This document shows positions 45,295-54,075 of a stretch of DNA of 64,000 nt, piece after piece; positions within the stretch are counted from its first letter, which is position 1, and each line of letters starts with the position of its first letter. This DNA comes from Xanthocytophaga agilis. GTDB lineage: Bacteria > Bacteroidota > Bacteroidia > Cytophagales > 172606-1. Where the stretch lies: assembly GCF_030068605.1 (NCBI RefSeq), contig NZ_JASJOU010000022.1, positions 62,001 to 126,000 of the forward strand. The letters are read 5' to 3'. Below the pieces are notes generated by a model. It did not search any database. It saw nothing but the letters and a program-made list of their open reading frames with translations, and was not told where the DNA came from. The position numbers and the translations under genes were made by a program.

Positions 45295-45812
45295 TTAATT
45301 CAGGATCAGAAACGAAAGTTATGGAGAGAAAAGATTTAAGCTTAGATTTGGAAAAGTTTGAATAAATGAAATGTTATATTTACATTTTATCAAACTAAGT
45401 ATAAAAGGCTTAATTTTTCCATTGCATTTCTTTGTAGAAGTGCTGGTAGTTAAATTTCAAAGAGCAATTTGTATATTATACTTCGAAGATTTTCTGATAC
45501 TTCCATAGATAAGTCTCATTTCCGAATAACAGCCCAAGAATTCCATTCTCTTAAAATCCCAAATAGAAAATCTTTACAGGTAGACGAGATATTTATTTTC
45601 TCAGCCATTTTCTTTTGTGATACATAGTGGCCTAACCTCTTGTACAGAGTACTACTCAAATCCCATATGTCTTGGACGCTGGTGAAGGATTATTTATCCG
45701 GTTACAAAAGATTTGTGAAATAAATAGTAGTTTAAACACAGAAACTATTTTTCATTGAATCAGATTACTGTTTGGTATCTTTAATTTAAAAACTATCTCA
45801 AGGAATTCAAGT
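45295..45812. other. gene-free, AT-rich region after tRNA-Thr
   Basis: No intact gene. On the reverse strand an open frame without a start spans about 45516-45692 and contains MAEKINISSTCKDFLFGIL. No family was recognised, so it could be the end of a decayed gene. The upstream region of the DUF4011 remnant lies at its right edge. No integrase gene was found. Confidence 0.4.
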
Positions 45813-46463
45813 ATGTCTACTATCACCCAAGCAATCATAAAAGAATTAGAAGATAATCGCCGGGAATTATTAGATCTATCCAGTCGGAATCGTTTGATTT
45901 CTATTCCTCTTAGCTCAAAGATTGCACGGGTTGTTCAGATATTTGACGAAAAGTCGGAAGAAGTTTTTAAAAAGCTTATAGGAGAAAAAAAGGCATTTAC
46001 TTTCTTGCCAGGTAAAATTGTCAAAGATTCAAAAGTAGTAGGAGAGGAAGATAAGAGTAATACCGATTTATTGGTTGAGCTTCCTCTTCCTGAAGATGAT
46101 CCGGTTGATGCTACTACAGGTTTAGCCAAACGCCATGTAGACACTAAGCTTCAGACTCGCCTTAGTCCAGAGGTATTGCAACGAAAACTTTTCGATTTTT
46201 TTAACGAAAGCCAAACACTTATTCAGGAGCAAGGGGTAAATATTCTTTATCTGGCGATTGGATTTGTGAAATGGGTTGACAAATCATATGGATCGACAGA
46301 ACGCTTTGCGCCTTTGCTATTGATTCCTGTTGATTTGGTCAGAAAGTCAGCAACAGAGCGTTTTGCTATTAAATGGAGAGAAGAAGACTTACAAGAGAAT
46401 TTATCATTGTCGGAAAAGTTTCGGATAGAATTTGGCGTAAAGCTTCCTGCAAGGCCATCCTGA
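45813..46463 (+). pseudogene. N-terminal remnant of a DUF4011-type helicase protein
   Basis: 216 codons starting MSTITQAIIKELEDNRRELLDLSSRNRLISI, the standard opening of DUF4011 proteins. These are very large (well over 1000 residues) and continue into a superfamily-1 helicase and often a Vsr-like nuclease, an architecture reported among candidate phage-defence systems. NILYLAIGFVKW and RFAPLLLIPVDLVR fit the DUF4011 domain. Homology stops after FGVKLP (near 46447), and a few foreign codons lead to a stop. The helicase and nuclease parts are absent from the window, so the gene is broken by a deletion or replacement. Confidence 0.85.
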
Positions 46464-46594
46464 GCCATTACAGAGAAATGAATAATGGTTAGCAATACAG
46501 TCATACCAAAGGTTGCTACTTGTTTGAAAGAGAAAAGATTGTAGCATGCTGTTTTTCTTTTTAACAGGGATAAGGAGGTGAAATAGGTTTTCAT
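46445..46594 (-). pseudogene. N-terminal remnant of a probable TraE/DUF4134 conjugation protein
   Basis: 50 codons, reverse strand, with a hydrophobic segment (MTVLLTIIHFSVMAQ) followed by DGLAG. A membrane segment ending in AQ then DG-x-AG is the start of DUF4134 (TraE) proteins of Bacteroidota conjugative elements, which normally continue with INxA and two more membrane helices. Here the frame runs instead into the antisense of the DUF4011 remnant, so everything after GLAG is foreign. It could also be the head of some other secreted protein. The signal-like segment itself is clear. Confidence 0.55.
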
Positions 46595-46599
46595 AGAAA

Positions 46600-46848
46600 A
46601 AGGATTTATAGGGTTGATAAAAGTTTACAGAAGGTTTTCTCCCCAAGCCTTCCTGCTACCAGAGCAGGAAGGTGGAGAGGGCTGCCATCCATTACCTCCT
46701 TTAGCAACTTCGCGGCTCTACAGCACAACGAGTAGGATGGGAGCCATGTCTTTGATTTATAGATAGAAGATTTTCGAATGTTGACTATTTTCCTTTCACA
46801 ACCTCCTTACCCGAAGGCAAGGAGGAGGAAAGGTGGCTTTCCAGTTCC
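46600..46848. repeat. spacer with two GC-rich hairpins
   Basis: Two palindromes without T-tracts: CCTTCCTGCT-ACCAG-AGCAGGAAGG (46648-46672) and CCTCCTT...AAGGAGG (46802-46825). Related CCTCCTT/AAGGAGG hairpins are common in Bacteroidota spacers. No gene is seen. Confidence 0.55.
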
Positions 46849-47334
46849 TCATTCCCACAACCGCTGTACCTCTTCTTCACTGAAGGTCGGAAAGCCAAGA
46901 TCTTCACATTCGTTTTGTATTAGCTCACTAATAGCCGACTGAAACTGGGTGCCTTTCAGATGGTTATATTCTCCAAGTATATCAGTTAATGAATCTATCA
47001 ATGGAACTTTATCAGGATTGCTCGTAGCTGCTTCTTTGATAGTATCTTTTAGCTTGTGTATCAATTGCCCCACTTGTTCAAACAGATCATCACTTGTGTC
47101 TGCAAAGGATAATTCCATTTGAGTGGATTCAGGTGGTGAAGCCTCATGTTGGCTATCTACAGAATGATTATATGTAGGAGAGGAGTCAGCAAATAACTTC
47201 TTTGCTTTTATCCTTTCTGTGAAGAATTGAATGCTTTCTTGGGAATAGAAGCGAATGCCAATAATGAGATAATAACAAACAGCAATAATGAGAACTGTTA
47301 TTAGATAGCTAGACCAGGTAATGGAGTGTAACAT
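46849..47334 (-). CDS. membrane-anchored hypothetical protein, possible conjugation-module gene
   Basis: 161 residues. One N-terminal transmembrane helix (SITWSSYLITVLIIAVCYYLIIGIRFY), a polar Ser/Glu-rich linker (about 45-75), and a helical C-terminal domain (LFEQVGQLIHKLKDTIKEAA; SAISELIQNECEDLGFPTF). No named family was recognised. Proteins with an ITW-x2-YL...YYLxIGIRFY start occur, in my recollection, upstream of traE in Bacteroidota conjugative elements. Its position 255 bases upstream of the TraE-like remnant on the same strand fits that, but this is a weak argument. It may therefore be the last intact gene of a lost element. Confidence 0.6.
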   Translation of the reverse strand: MLHSITWSSYLITVLIIAVCYYLIIGIRFYSQESIQFFTERIKAKKLFADSSPTYNHSVDSQHEASPPESTQMELSFADTSDDLFEQVGQLIHKLKDTIKEAATSNPDKVPLIDSLTDILGEYNHLKGTQFQSAISELIQNECEDLGFPTFSEEEVQRLWE

Positions 47335-47369
47335 TGTCTTAACGGGTTTATTTGTTTTTGTTAAGACAA
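47334..47369 (-). promoter_or_regulatory. inverted repeat abutting the 161-residue protein's start
   Basis: A 10-bp perfect inverted repeat, TTGTCTTAAC (47334-47343) with GTTAAGACAA (47360-47369). One arm includes the first base of the start codon. It could be an operator or a 5'-leader hairpin that masks the start. Confidence 0.45.
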
Positions 47370-47742
47370 AGTTGGTGCATTGCGAAAGGGTTTATTCACA
47401 ATGCGATACCAAGTTGGGAAAGATTTTTTGAGGATATTCTAGGTGATAAATCTTACTAATTCATTACTCTTGGATTTTTGTTTTTTTTTACACAATTTTA
47501 CTAAATATGGATAGGTTACTTCTTACTACATAAATGTGAAATGATCATGTTTGTATAACAAAACTTGTGAGTCAATTACCTCAATTATAAGCTATTCTTA
47601 GTATACCATGTAGGATGTAATGCGGGTGAAATATATGGAAAAACAAGCACAGAATCTGCCAGGGAAAATGTCAACCTGCTCGAAGTGGGTGTATAATTAT
47701 AGTAAGCTAACTCTTATTTACCTGCATACATTCTCAGACTTT
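47370..47742. other. intergenic region without recognised features
   Basis: About 370 AT-rich bases between two reverse-strand genes. No coding frame, tRNA or strong terminator was seen. Confidence 0.5.
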
Positions 47743-48477
47743 TCATGATTGTGAAATGGTCCAATCTGGAGTAGAGGAGAGAAGCCTTTCTTTTTTCAGA
47801 ACCACAATGGCAAAGGCGATAATCCATACCATAAAAATACCAATGTTGATTCGTTCCCACATACCCATCCAGGGAGTAGGCTTATTGGTCACTATATTTT
47901 GGGCTTGAATGCTTGTTAAAAACCCAAAGAAAATCTGTAACAATATGGAAACAAAGGTATAGATGCGAAATCGGGTTCCAAAGGCTGTAGCCCCAAAAAA
48001 CATCAGGATCAGCATAATAATCACAGTCATCACCGTCCAGACAATATGAAGTGTATCTGTCAGAGTTGGTGTAACCCCACGTTGGTGCATAGGTGGCCAG
48101 TATACATTGATTATGCAATAGACAATGATCAGCCATCCTACTATCTGCAGTGAATGGTTCTGTTTGCTCAAAGAGTAGTTCTGTTTGCTCAAAGAGTAGT
48201 TGTGTTTGTTCAAAGAGTGACTGTATCTCTCAACAGCTAAAATCCCACATCCAAATGCAAAAAAGAGCAGAATATAAATAAAAGCCATACCAACCCATAA
48301 CGGGCGAGTTGGGCTTCCAATAGCGGACAATTCACTAACTGTTAAATCCAATATGTTGTAGCCTTCGTATCGTGTGGGTACATATATATTCATTGTCACA
48401 TACCATGCCGATGAGAGAATACCACATAGAATCAGAGCTTTACTAATCAGATCTCTATTGCTAAGAACTTGTTTCAT
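47743..48477 (-). CDS. DUF998-family membrane protein
   Basis: 244 residues with seven or so transmembrane helices. The family signature lies in the first half: an ILCGILSSAWYV helix and YNILDLTVSELSAIGSPTRPLWVG, followed by paired helices and a C-terminal YTFVSILLQIFFGF...RINIGIFMVWIIAFAIVVL. DUF998 function is unknown. The loop between membrane segments 2 and 3 has three near-identical 7-residue repeats (SLNKHNY, SLSKQNY, SLSKQNH) encoded by 21-bp DNA repeats, an expansion apparently private to this gene. It lies next to another multi-pass membrane protein gene on the same strand (56 bases upstream in sequence). Confidence 0.85.
   Translation of the reverse strand: MKQVLSNRDLISKALILCGILSSAWYVTMNIYVPTRYEGYNILDLTVSELSAIGSPTRPLWVGMAFIYILLFFAFGCGILAVERYSHSLNKHNYSLSKQNYSLSKQNHSLQIVGWLIIVYCIINVYWPPMHQRGVTPTLTDTLHIVWTVMTVIIMLILMFFGATAFGTRFRIYTFVSILLQIFFGFLTSIQAQNIVTNKPTPWMGMWERINIGIFMVWIIAFAIVVLKKERLLSSTPDWTISQS
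48157..48219 (-). repeat. 21-bp tandem repeat, three units, in frame
   Basis: Units 48157-48177, 48178-48198 and 48199-48219. The first two are identical (on the + strand GTTCTGTTTGCTCAAAGAGTA) apart from flank, and the third differs at three positions. Each unit adds seven residues to a cytoplasmic or periplasmic loop of the DUF998 protein without shifting the frame. Confidence 0.9.
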
Positions 48478-48533
48478 AATGGTTCTGATTTAACGACCAT
48501 TTTTTAAAGTGTATGTAGTAATATCTGTATGTA

Positions 48534-49268
48534 TTAATTATTGTGATATATTATTCTTTTATCCAACATTATTATCTGTTTGGGGACTTTTGCTTGCGAG
48601 GTTTTTGTGGCTATTTTTATAAAAAATACCAGTAGAGAAAAGGTTGATCCTAAAAAAGTGATAGCCCACCATACTGACGGCCAGACAGAAATGGGATAAA
48701 AGTTCTGCAAAATAAGGAATGGTAGTGTAAGACTATTGGCAAAGAGAAATCCCTGAGCTAATCTTGCTGGTTTCTCCCCTGAAAAAATAAAGGCAACAAA
48801 AAATACAGACAGGCTCAGAAAGCTGTATCCAAGCATATTTACCGAATACAGAAGTGAGTCCAGTGCAGTGGAGAAATCACCTTCTACATATAGTGTAGCC
48901 AGATACGGAACAATAAAAGTAAACTGTAAACAGTAATTTATACTAATCAGAACTGTATAGATAAGTGCAAATACAAGAGCCACATGACTCCATATCTTTT
49001 TCTCTTTGGTCGTGCAATGATAAATGCCAATTATGAGAATGGTAAAAGTTATTGCCTGTAATAGAGCAGAAAGTAGCAATACCATATATTCATTAACCAT
49101 ATATCCGGTTCCAGTAGTGTAAGGAGCTTGCGCTGTAGCTATTTCAAAACCAAACAGGTCAAGCCATTTGGCAACTTGTCCGGTTATATAGAGTAGACTG
49201 AATGTAAATGAGCTGGCTGCTGACCAGATGCAGAACCTACGAACAGATGATGAGGGTTGTATTTCCAT
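48534..49268 (-). CDS. multi-pass membrane protein of unknown function
   Basis: 244 residues from the ATG at 49268 (MEIQPSSSVRRF). An upstream in-frame ATG at 49319 would add 17 residues. Seven hydrophobic helices are seen, with a polar segment (EIATAQAPYTTGTGYMVNEY) between helices 1 and 2 and a positively charged C-terminal tail. No family was named. The general layout resembles small DUF4386-like membrane proteins, but that is only an impression. It may be co-transcribed with the DUF998 gene (56 bases apart). Confidence 0.7.
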   Translation of the reverse strand: MEIQPSSSVRRFCIWSAASSFTFSLLYITGQVAKWLDLFGFEIATAQAPYTTGTGYMVNEYMVLLLSALLQAITFTILIIGIYHCTTKEKKIWSHVALVFALIYTVLISINYCLQFTFIVPYLATLYVEGDFSTALDSLLYSVNMLGYSFLSLSVFFVAFIFSGEKPARLAQGFLFANSLTLPFLILQNFYPISVWPSVWWAITFLGSTFSLLVFFIKIATKTSQAKVPKQIIMLDKRIIYHNN

Positions 49269-49463
49269 GACTTTTTTCCGGATTAAATAACAGAATAGAG
49301 TAGCAGAGTTAAACAACATACCTGAGTAACAGACTATTTTCTACAAAAGAAACCCTCCATGAGTGCAATTCATATGAGGAGGGGTAGTCTAAGCCATGAT
49401 AGATATCAACCTCCTGATAGTTTAATAAAATCGCTGAGAAGAGATTAAAATTAAATTGAGGCC

Positions 49464-49634
49464 TTATACTCTTACCCCCCCCTTAAAGATGTATGTTCCC
49501 TTACGAAGAGAGTTCCTAATCGATTTTTCAAAACACAGAGCAAAAGTAGACCCTGCACCTGGCTTACCGTCTACTTTGATATCACCATGATTTTTCTTCA
49601 TAAATTTCTGACATAAGACCAAGCCAATGCCTCT
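49464..49634 (-). pseudogene. C-terminal fragment of a sensor histidine kinase
   Basis: The reverse strand reads RGIGLVLCQKFMKKNHGDI then KVDGKPGAGSTFALCFEKS, the ATP-binding G2 box and final strands of a HATPase domain in the style of Bacteroidota PAS kinases (GxGLxLCxxFMxKNHGxIxVxxxPGxGSTF). A stop codon lies just upstream in frame and no other kinase domain remains within 49320-49836. Only this tail of about 55 codons is visible, so it is a decayed gene. Confidence 0.8.
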
Positions 49635-49836
49635 CAGTTAGCATCTGTAGTATTAGCTGGACAGATATCTGTATGAATACTTGTCGAAATCTATCTGATG
49701 AAGGGAAGATATGAGTTCAATTAGGCCAAGCAAATAATGATCAACCCTCCAAACAGAAGATTACTTATATGGATCATTTAATTACGATATAAGGCATATC
49801 TTTGTGATTTGTCCCTTTTATTCTGGAATCTTTAAC

Positions 49837-50676
49837 TTATTTATCAGATGGCAGGATTAATAAGGGAACAGGGGTTCTAAATACCATTCTCCGTGTAGTA
49901 CTCCGATGCAGGATCATCTCCCAGATTGACCGATGATGAGGCATCATTACCAATAAATTCGGATGGTACTCCTTTATGCTTTGTTTGATTCCACTTAAAG
50001 GCGTTTCCTCTTCCACAAAGGCATATTCATGGCTTATTCCCTGCAGAACTTCTTCCAGACGGGGAACTTTCTTTGTCCGACTTGTGTGCGCAGCATTTGT
50101 CAGAACCTCTTCAGGCTTATCTATATGAACTATTTCTACATGGGAATGAAATACCGCTGCCAGCTTTTGCAATAGTTCCAGTTTGTGTGTCGAAACAGTT
50201 TGCTGATCTTCATACGCTAGCACAATTTGGTCAAGTGGGGTAAAGCTGACATTTTCAGGTACAGCTAATACGGGAAGGGTTGTATGCTGAATTAACCGGG
50301 CGGCGGTACTGCCAAATACAAGTCTGTCCAGTTCACTCACAGGTTTAAGACCAATAATAATCAGATCTGCATGAAATTTTCTGATCAGTAAGGGAACCGC
50401 TTCCCAAACAGGTACTGCACTGGTAAAGTATTCAATGGTGAAAGAATAATCCTGTTTGATATCCTGGGCTATTTGTTTAAGATGATCCAGACTTTCTTCG
50501 ATGAGTTGTTCTTCTGTTGGTATATCGATTGGAACTTCCGAGACAGGAACTGGCATAACAAAGGCATGATAAAGTACAAGTGTACTTACGCCACTGGCTG
50601 CGGCTAGTGCAGCTGCATATCGGGTAGCCTGCTGAGCACTTTCAGAATAGTCTGTGCAAACGATAAAGGTTTTCAT
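49837..50676 (-). CDS. tandem universal stress protein (two UspA domains)
   Basis: 279 residues from the ATG at 50676 (MKTFIVCTDYSESAQQATRYAAALA, a typical UspA start). An in-frame extension to 50838 would overlap the next gene and has no Usp features. Domain 1 (about 1-145) ends with the UspA ATP-loop region IIIGLKPVSELDRLVFGSTAARLIQHTTLPVLAVP, and domain 2 (about 150-279) is a shorter second copy ending RMVFRTPVPLLILP. Tandem UspA proteins bind ATP and act in stress or low-oxygen survival. It lies 122 bases downstream of a phosphotransferase-ATPase gene and may be in the same operon. Confidence 0.93.
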   Translation of the reverse strand: MKTFIVCTDYSESAQQATRYAAALAAASGVSTLVLYHAFVMPVPVSEVPIDIPTEEQLIEESLDHLKQIAQDIKQDYSFTIEYFTSAVPVWEAVPLLIRKFHADLIIIGLKPVSELDRLVFGSTAARLIQHTTLPVLAVPENVSFTPLDQIVLAYEDQQTVSTHKLELLQKLAAVFHSHVEIVHIDKPEEVLTNAAHTSRTKKVPRLEEVLQGISHEYAFVEEETPLSGIKQSIKEYHPNLLVMMPHHRSIWEMILHRSTTRRMVFRTPVPLLILPSDK

Positions 50677-50798
50677 ATAGGTAATGGATAAAATAGTTAG
50701 GATGTATATGAGATAACTCAAAGCTATTTTCTCTTTCGATAAATTGTGATGACAGCCATCAGTTCGGCAGATGAGATTGGGTGGGCTATGGGATATAT

Positions 50799-52493
50799 CT
50801 ATAGAAAAGACACCTGTGAAAAAGAATATTTTCGGCAACTCAGACTACTGAACAGTGAATATAGGGTATGTTCGGGTGTATCTTCTGTTGAAAGAGTTAT
50901 CAGATTCGGATACATCAACTCTATTGGAGGCTGGTAGTTGCTGCTAATCAAGTCAAAGTCAGACAAGCGTGCATCTGAGATGACATCTGTTTGCTTTTCC
51001 CGTTGGGTCAGTCTCTCTTTGATAATTTTGTCAGAAGCCTGAACTTCTATAAAGATGTAGGGAATATTTTGCTTCTTTAATGCTTGCTGGAATTCCTGAC
51101 GGTGTTTTTGCTGTCCAAAGGTAGCATCTACTACTATCCCTGTTTGATTGGCAATATGCAACAGGGTATTTTGTTGTAAAGCCTGATAAACATTCTCAGT
51201 GGATGACTGCGAATATAATTTTTCTCCATCATTAGTGTGAGGACGCTGCAAGAGTGGTAACCCCACAGTTTGTTTGCGAACGACATCACTGTTTATATAC
51301 TCATAGCCAAGTAGCAAAGCTACTTGCCGGGCGATGGTACTTTTTCCTGTACCAATTCGGCCACAAATAATTATAACGGAAGGTGTAGTCTCTACAGTAA
51401 GGTATTGCAGTGCCAAAGATAAATACTTTGCAACTCGTTGGCGACTTTTTTGCTGCTGTTCTGTAGGAATTTCAGATTCAAGAGAACGAATGTGCTCTAC
51501 CTTAGCCCGTACACAGGCTCTATAGCATTTGTAAAAGTCAATCAGCAAGGTCATATCCGGATCATTGAGCCGCTTTGCCATTTGCGCTGTAACGTATTTT
51601 GACAGATCTGGCCGATTATGAAAGTCCAGATCCATTGCCAGAAAACCAATATCAGCAGTAATGTCTATATATCGAAAAGAATCATTAAATTCAATACAGT
51701 CATAAATGGAGATTTTCTTGTGGTAGATATGGATATGTTCCAGATGCAAATCTCCATGACAATCTTTAATCCAGCCTTGCTCCACACGTTTTTTGAACAG
51801 TTGTTGATGTTGCTCAAAGAAGGTCTCATTATACCACCGCAGTAATTGCAATACCAGGGTAGATTTCTTCTCAACAGATTTCTTCTCATCGTTTGGATTT
51901 GGTATGCTATCCAAGCTATATACGCTATCCGGATTTTCCAGACTATCCAGGTTTGCATAAACAGCCTCCTTTATTTTCACTAGATCTCCATACTGTGTAA
52001 TAGCTGAGTCAGCAGGCTGATGCTGATAAAATTGCTCAAGTATGTCCAGCACAGGTTCGAGTGTAGCCACACTTACCTTATTTTCTTTGAGTAACTGATT
52101 GAGAAAATACCCATCAGCAAGTTCTTGCATCTGAAGAACATATTCAACAATCTCTTCTGCCTGACTATCTACATCTTGGCTATCTTCCTTCTGCCCAAAG
52201 CTTAACTGATTATTAATTAACCGAATAGGAACTATACCTGTATACAAATGGGCGCATAGACGGCTATTGAGTCGGATTTCCCGCTCAAGATCCTGCTTTC
52301 GCTTGCTTGGGGAAGTGAAATCAAGAAAGCCAAGATTTACACTTTTTTTGGCTTTGAATACATAAGGAGAAGCTATCACTACCACAGAGGCATGTGTCTG
52401 TTTTACCTTGACTGAAACAGGCTGATGGGGATAGGAGGTGGGCTGACTCAAAAATGAGAGTAGTTTTTCCATTGTATACAAACTATTCTCCAT
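50799..52493 (-). CDS. fusion of aminoglycoside-phosphotransferase-like and P-loop ATPase domains
   Basis: 564 residues. The N-terminal half (about 1-340) is an APH-fold kinase, with the catalytic-loop motif CHGDLHLEHI and metal-binding region YDCIEFNDSFRYIDITADIGFLAMDL. The C-terminal half (about 370-540) is an AAA/zeta-toxin-like small-molecule kinase domain with Walker A GRIGTGKST and a second acidic strand VVDATFG. Such 'bifunctional aminoglycoside phosphotransferase/ATP-binding' proteins are usually found beside UspA and alcohol dehydrogenase genes, as here. Antibiotic resistance is not implied and the substrate is unknown. The segment LDSLENPDSVYSLDSIPN is a small internal repeat. Confidence 0.9.
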   Translation of the reverse strand: MENSLYTMEKLLSFLSQPTSYPHQPVSVKVKQTHASVVVIASPYVFKAKKSVNLGFLDFTSPSKRKQDLEREIRLNSRLCAHLYTGIVPIRLINNQLSFGQKEDSQDVDSQAEEIVEYVLQMQELADGYFLNQLLKENKVSVATLEPVLDILEQFYQHQPADSAITQYGDLVKIKEAVYANLDSLENPDSVYSLDSIPNPNDEKKSVEKKSTLVLQLLRWYNETFFEQHQQLFKKRVEQGWIKDCHGDLHLEHIHIYHKKISIYDCIEFNDSFRYIDITADIGFLAMDLDFHNRPDLSKYVTAQMAKRLNDPDMTLLIDFYKCYRACVRAKVEHIRSLESEIPTEQQQKSRQRVAKYLSLALQYLTVETTPSVIIICGRIGTGKSTIARQVALLLGYEYINSDVVRKQTVGLPLLQRPHTNDGEKLYSQSSTENVYQALQQNTLLHIANQTGIVVDATFGQQKHRQEFQQALKKQNIPYIFIEVQASDKIIKERLTQREKQTDVISDARLSDFDLISSNYQPPIELMYPNLITLSTEDTPEHTLYSLFSSLSCRKYSFSQVSFL

Positions 52494-52740
52494 GAGTGTA
52501 TCTGTTTGAGGTAGTAGATTTATATGCTTACTTAAAGATATATACTGATTGAAAGTTGACTATATTTTTATCAGGTTGCAATGAGTAATATCATCTGTGA
52601 GATTGATCAATACTGTGTGTAAATCTATCTGATTCTAAGCATTTTGTGCGGAAATAAGTGTTTTAATACATTTTCAGGTATTCTTTTAAAAGCCTGTATT
52701 TTTCATAAATCTGTAATGAGTATGTGATCTGTTTTTTAGT

Positions 52741-53769
52741 ATGAAAGCGATGGTTTTACAAGGGGTATGTGATCTGATGGATCGGAAAGAGCCCCTGAAT
52801 TTGTGTGATATACCTGTTCCCAAACCTGAACCTGACCAAATTCTGATTCAGGTCTCTTGTTGTGGGGTATGTCATACCGAACTCGATGAAATAGAAGGTA
52901 GAACGCCACCACCTGCCTATCCTGTCGTGCCTGGCCATCAGGTGGTAGGATATGTACATCAAGTCGGAGAAAAGGTCACACGCTGGAAGAAAGGGGACAG
53001 AGTAGGTGTTGCCTGGTTATTTTCTACCTGTGGGAAATGTGAATTCTGTAAATCTGGACGTGAAAATCTATGCCCACACTTTAAAGCTACCGGGCGGGAT
53101 ACCAATGGTGGCTATGCAGAGTATATGGTGGTCGGACAGGATGCTGCCTATGCCATACCAGCAATCTTTTCAGATGAGCAGGCAGCACCACTCCTGTGTG
53201 CAGGGGCGATTGGCTATCGTTCGCTTTTGCTGGCTGGTCTGACTAATGGACAAACGCTGGGATTAAGTGGTTTTGGAGCTTCAGCCCATTTGGTACTGAA
53301 GATGGCCCGATTCCTCTACCCGTATTCAGATCTGTATGTATTTGCCCGAAGTGAACAAGAACGTTTGTTTGCCTTGTCTCTTGGTGCCAGTTGGGTGGGT
53401 GATTTTACAGATATTCCACCCACTTTCTGCCATGTAATCATTGATACGACCCCTGTATGGAAGCCTATTCTTTCTAGTTTGTATTATCTGCTTCCCGGGG
53501 GGAGATTGGTCATAAATGCGATCCGAAAAGAATCTATTGATAAGGTATCTATGGCTACTATCGATTTTGCTGCACAGTTGTGGATGGAAAAAGAAATAAA
53601 AAGTGTAGCTAATATCACACGCCATAATGTAGAGGAATTCTTAAAGCTTGCAGCCCGAATCCCGATCATTCCTCAGGTAGAGTCTTATCCTTTCCTACAG
53701 GCTAATGAGGCTTTATCTGATCTGAAAGAAAAGCGCTTAAAGGGGGCTAAGGTACTAATGATGCACTAA
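52741..53769 (+). CDS. zinc-dependent alcohol dehydrogenase (MDR family)
   Basis: 342 residues. Catalytic zinc ligands lie in CCGVCHTELDE and PGHQVVG, and the structural zinc site is CGKCEFCKSGRENLC (C-x2-C-x2-C-x7-C). The dinucleotide-binding turn is GLSGFGASAHLV. The family interconverts alcohols and aldehydes with NAD(H). This subtype (AdhP-like 'zinc-binding alcohol dehydrogenase') recurs in stress/low-oxygen clusters with UspA genes. It is divergent from the phosphotransferase-ATPase gene with a 247-base shared control region. Confidence 0.93.
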   Translation: MKAMVLQGVCDLMDRKEPLNLCDIPVPKPEPDQILIQVSCCGVCHTELDEIEGRTPPPAYPVVPGHQVVGYVHQVGEKVTRWKKGDRVGVAWLFSTCGKCEFCKSGRENLCPHFKATGRDTNGGYAEYMVVGQDAAYAIPAIFSDEQAAPLLCAGAIGYRSLLLAGLTNGQTLGLSGFGASAHLVLKMARFLYPYSDLYVFARSEQERLFALSLGASWVGDFTDIPPTFCHVIIDTTPVWKPILSSLYYLLPGGRLVINAIRKESIDKVSMATIDFAAQLWMEKEIKSVANITRHNVEEFLKLAARIPIIPQVESYPFLQANEALSDLKEKRLKGAKVLMMH

Positions 53770-54075
53770 TAGAATGCGCTAATATAATAGATTGATATGA
53801 TACGCTAGTAGCAGGAAATGAAGGTTATTGCATAGATTGTAACACACTGATGGTTAGGTAATTTTTACAAAGACAGGTATAATATTATGGATTTAGTACC
53901 AATCAACAAATAAGTATATAAAAATAACACGTGGTCAACTATACAAACTGAATATACTTCATTCAATCAGGTTGTAAATTGATACATGTCATTGAAACAG
54001 AGTGTGTTGATTAATAGCTTTACAGTTTGTATCCAACAGGCTGTATTTTACATGAGGCATCTAAACTATACTTTT

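Noticed and set aside
50677..50838. Longer N-terminus for the tandem UspA protein
   Set aside because: It overlaps the phosphotransferase-ATPase gene end and lacks Usp features; the ATG at 50676 gives the standard UspA start.
52590..52620. FNR/CRP-type box (TTGATCAA near 52600) upstream of the alcohol dehydrogenase
   Set aside because: It lacks the 4-base centre of TTGAT-N4-ATCAA, so it is probably a chance palindrome.
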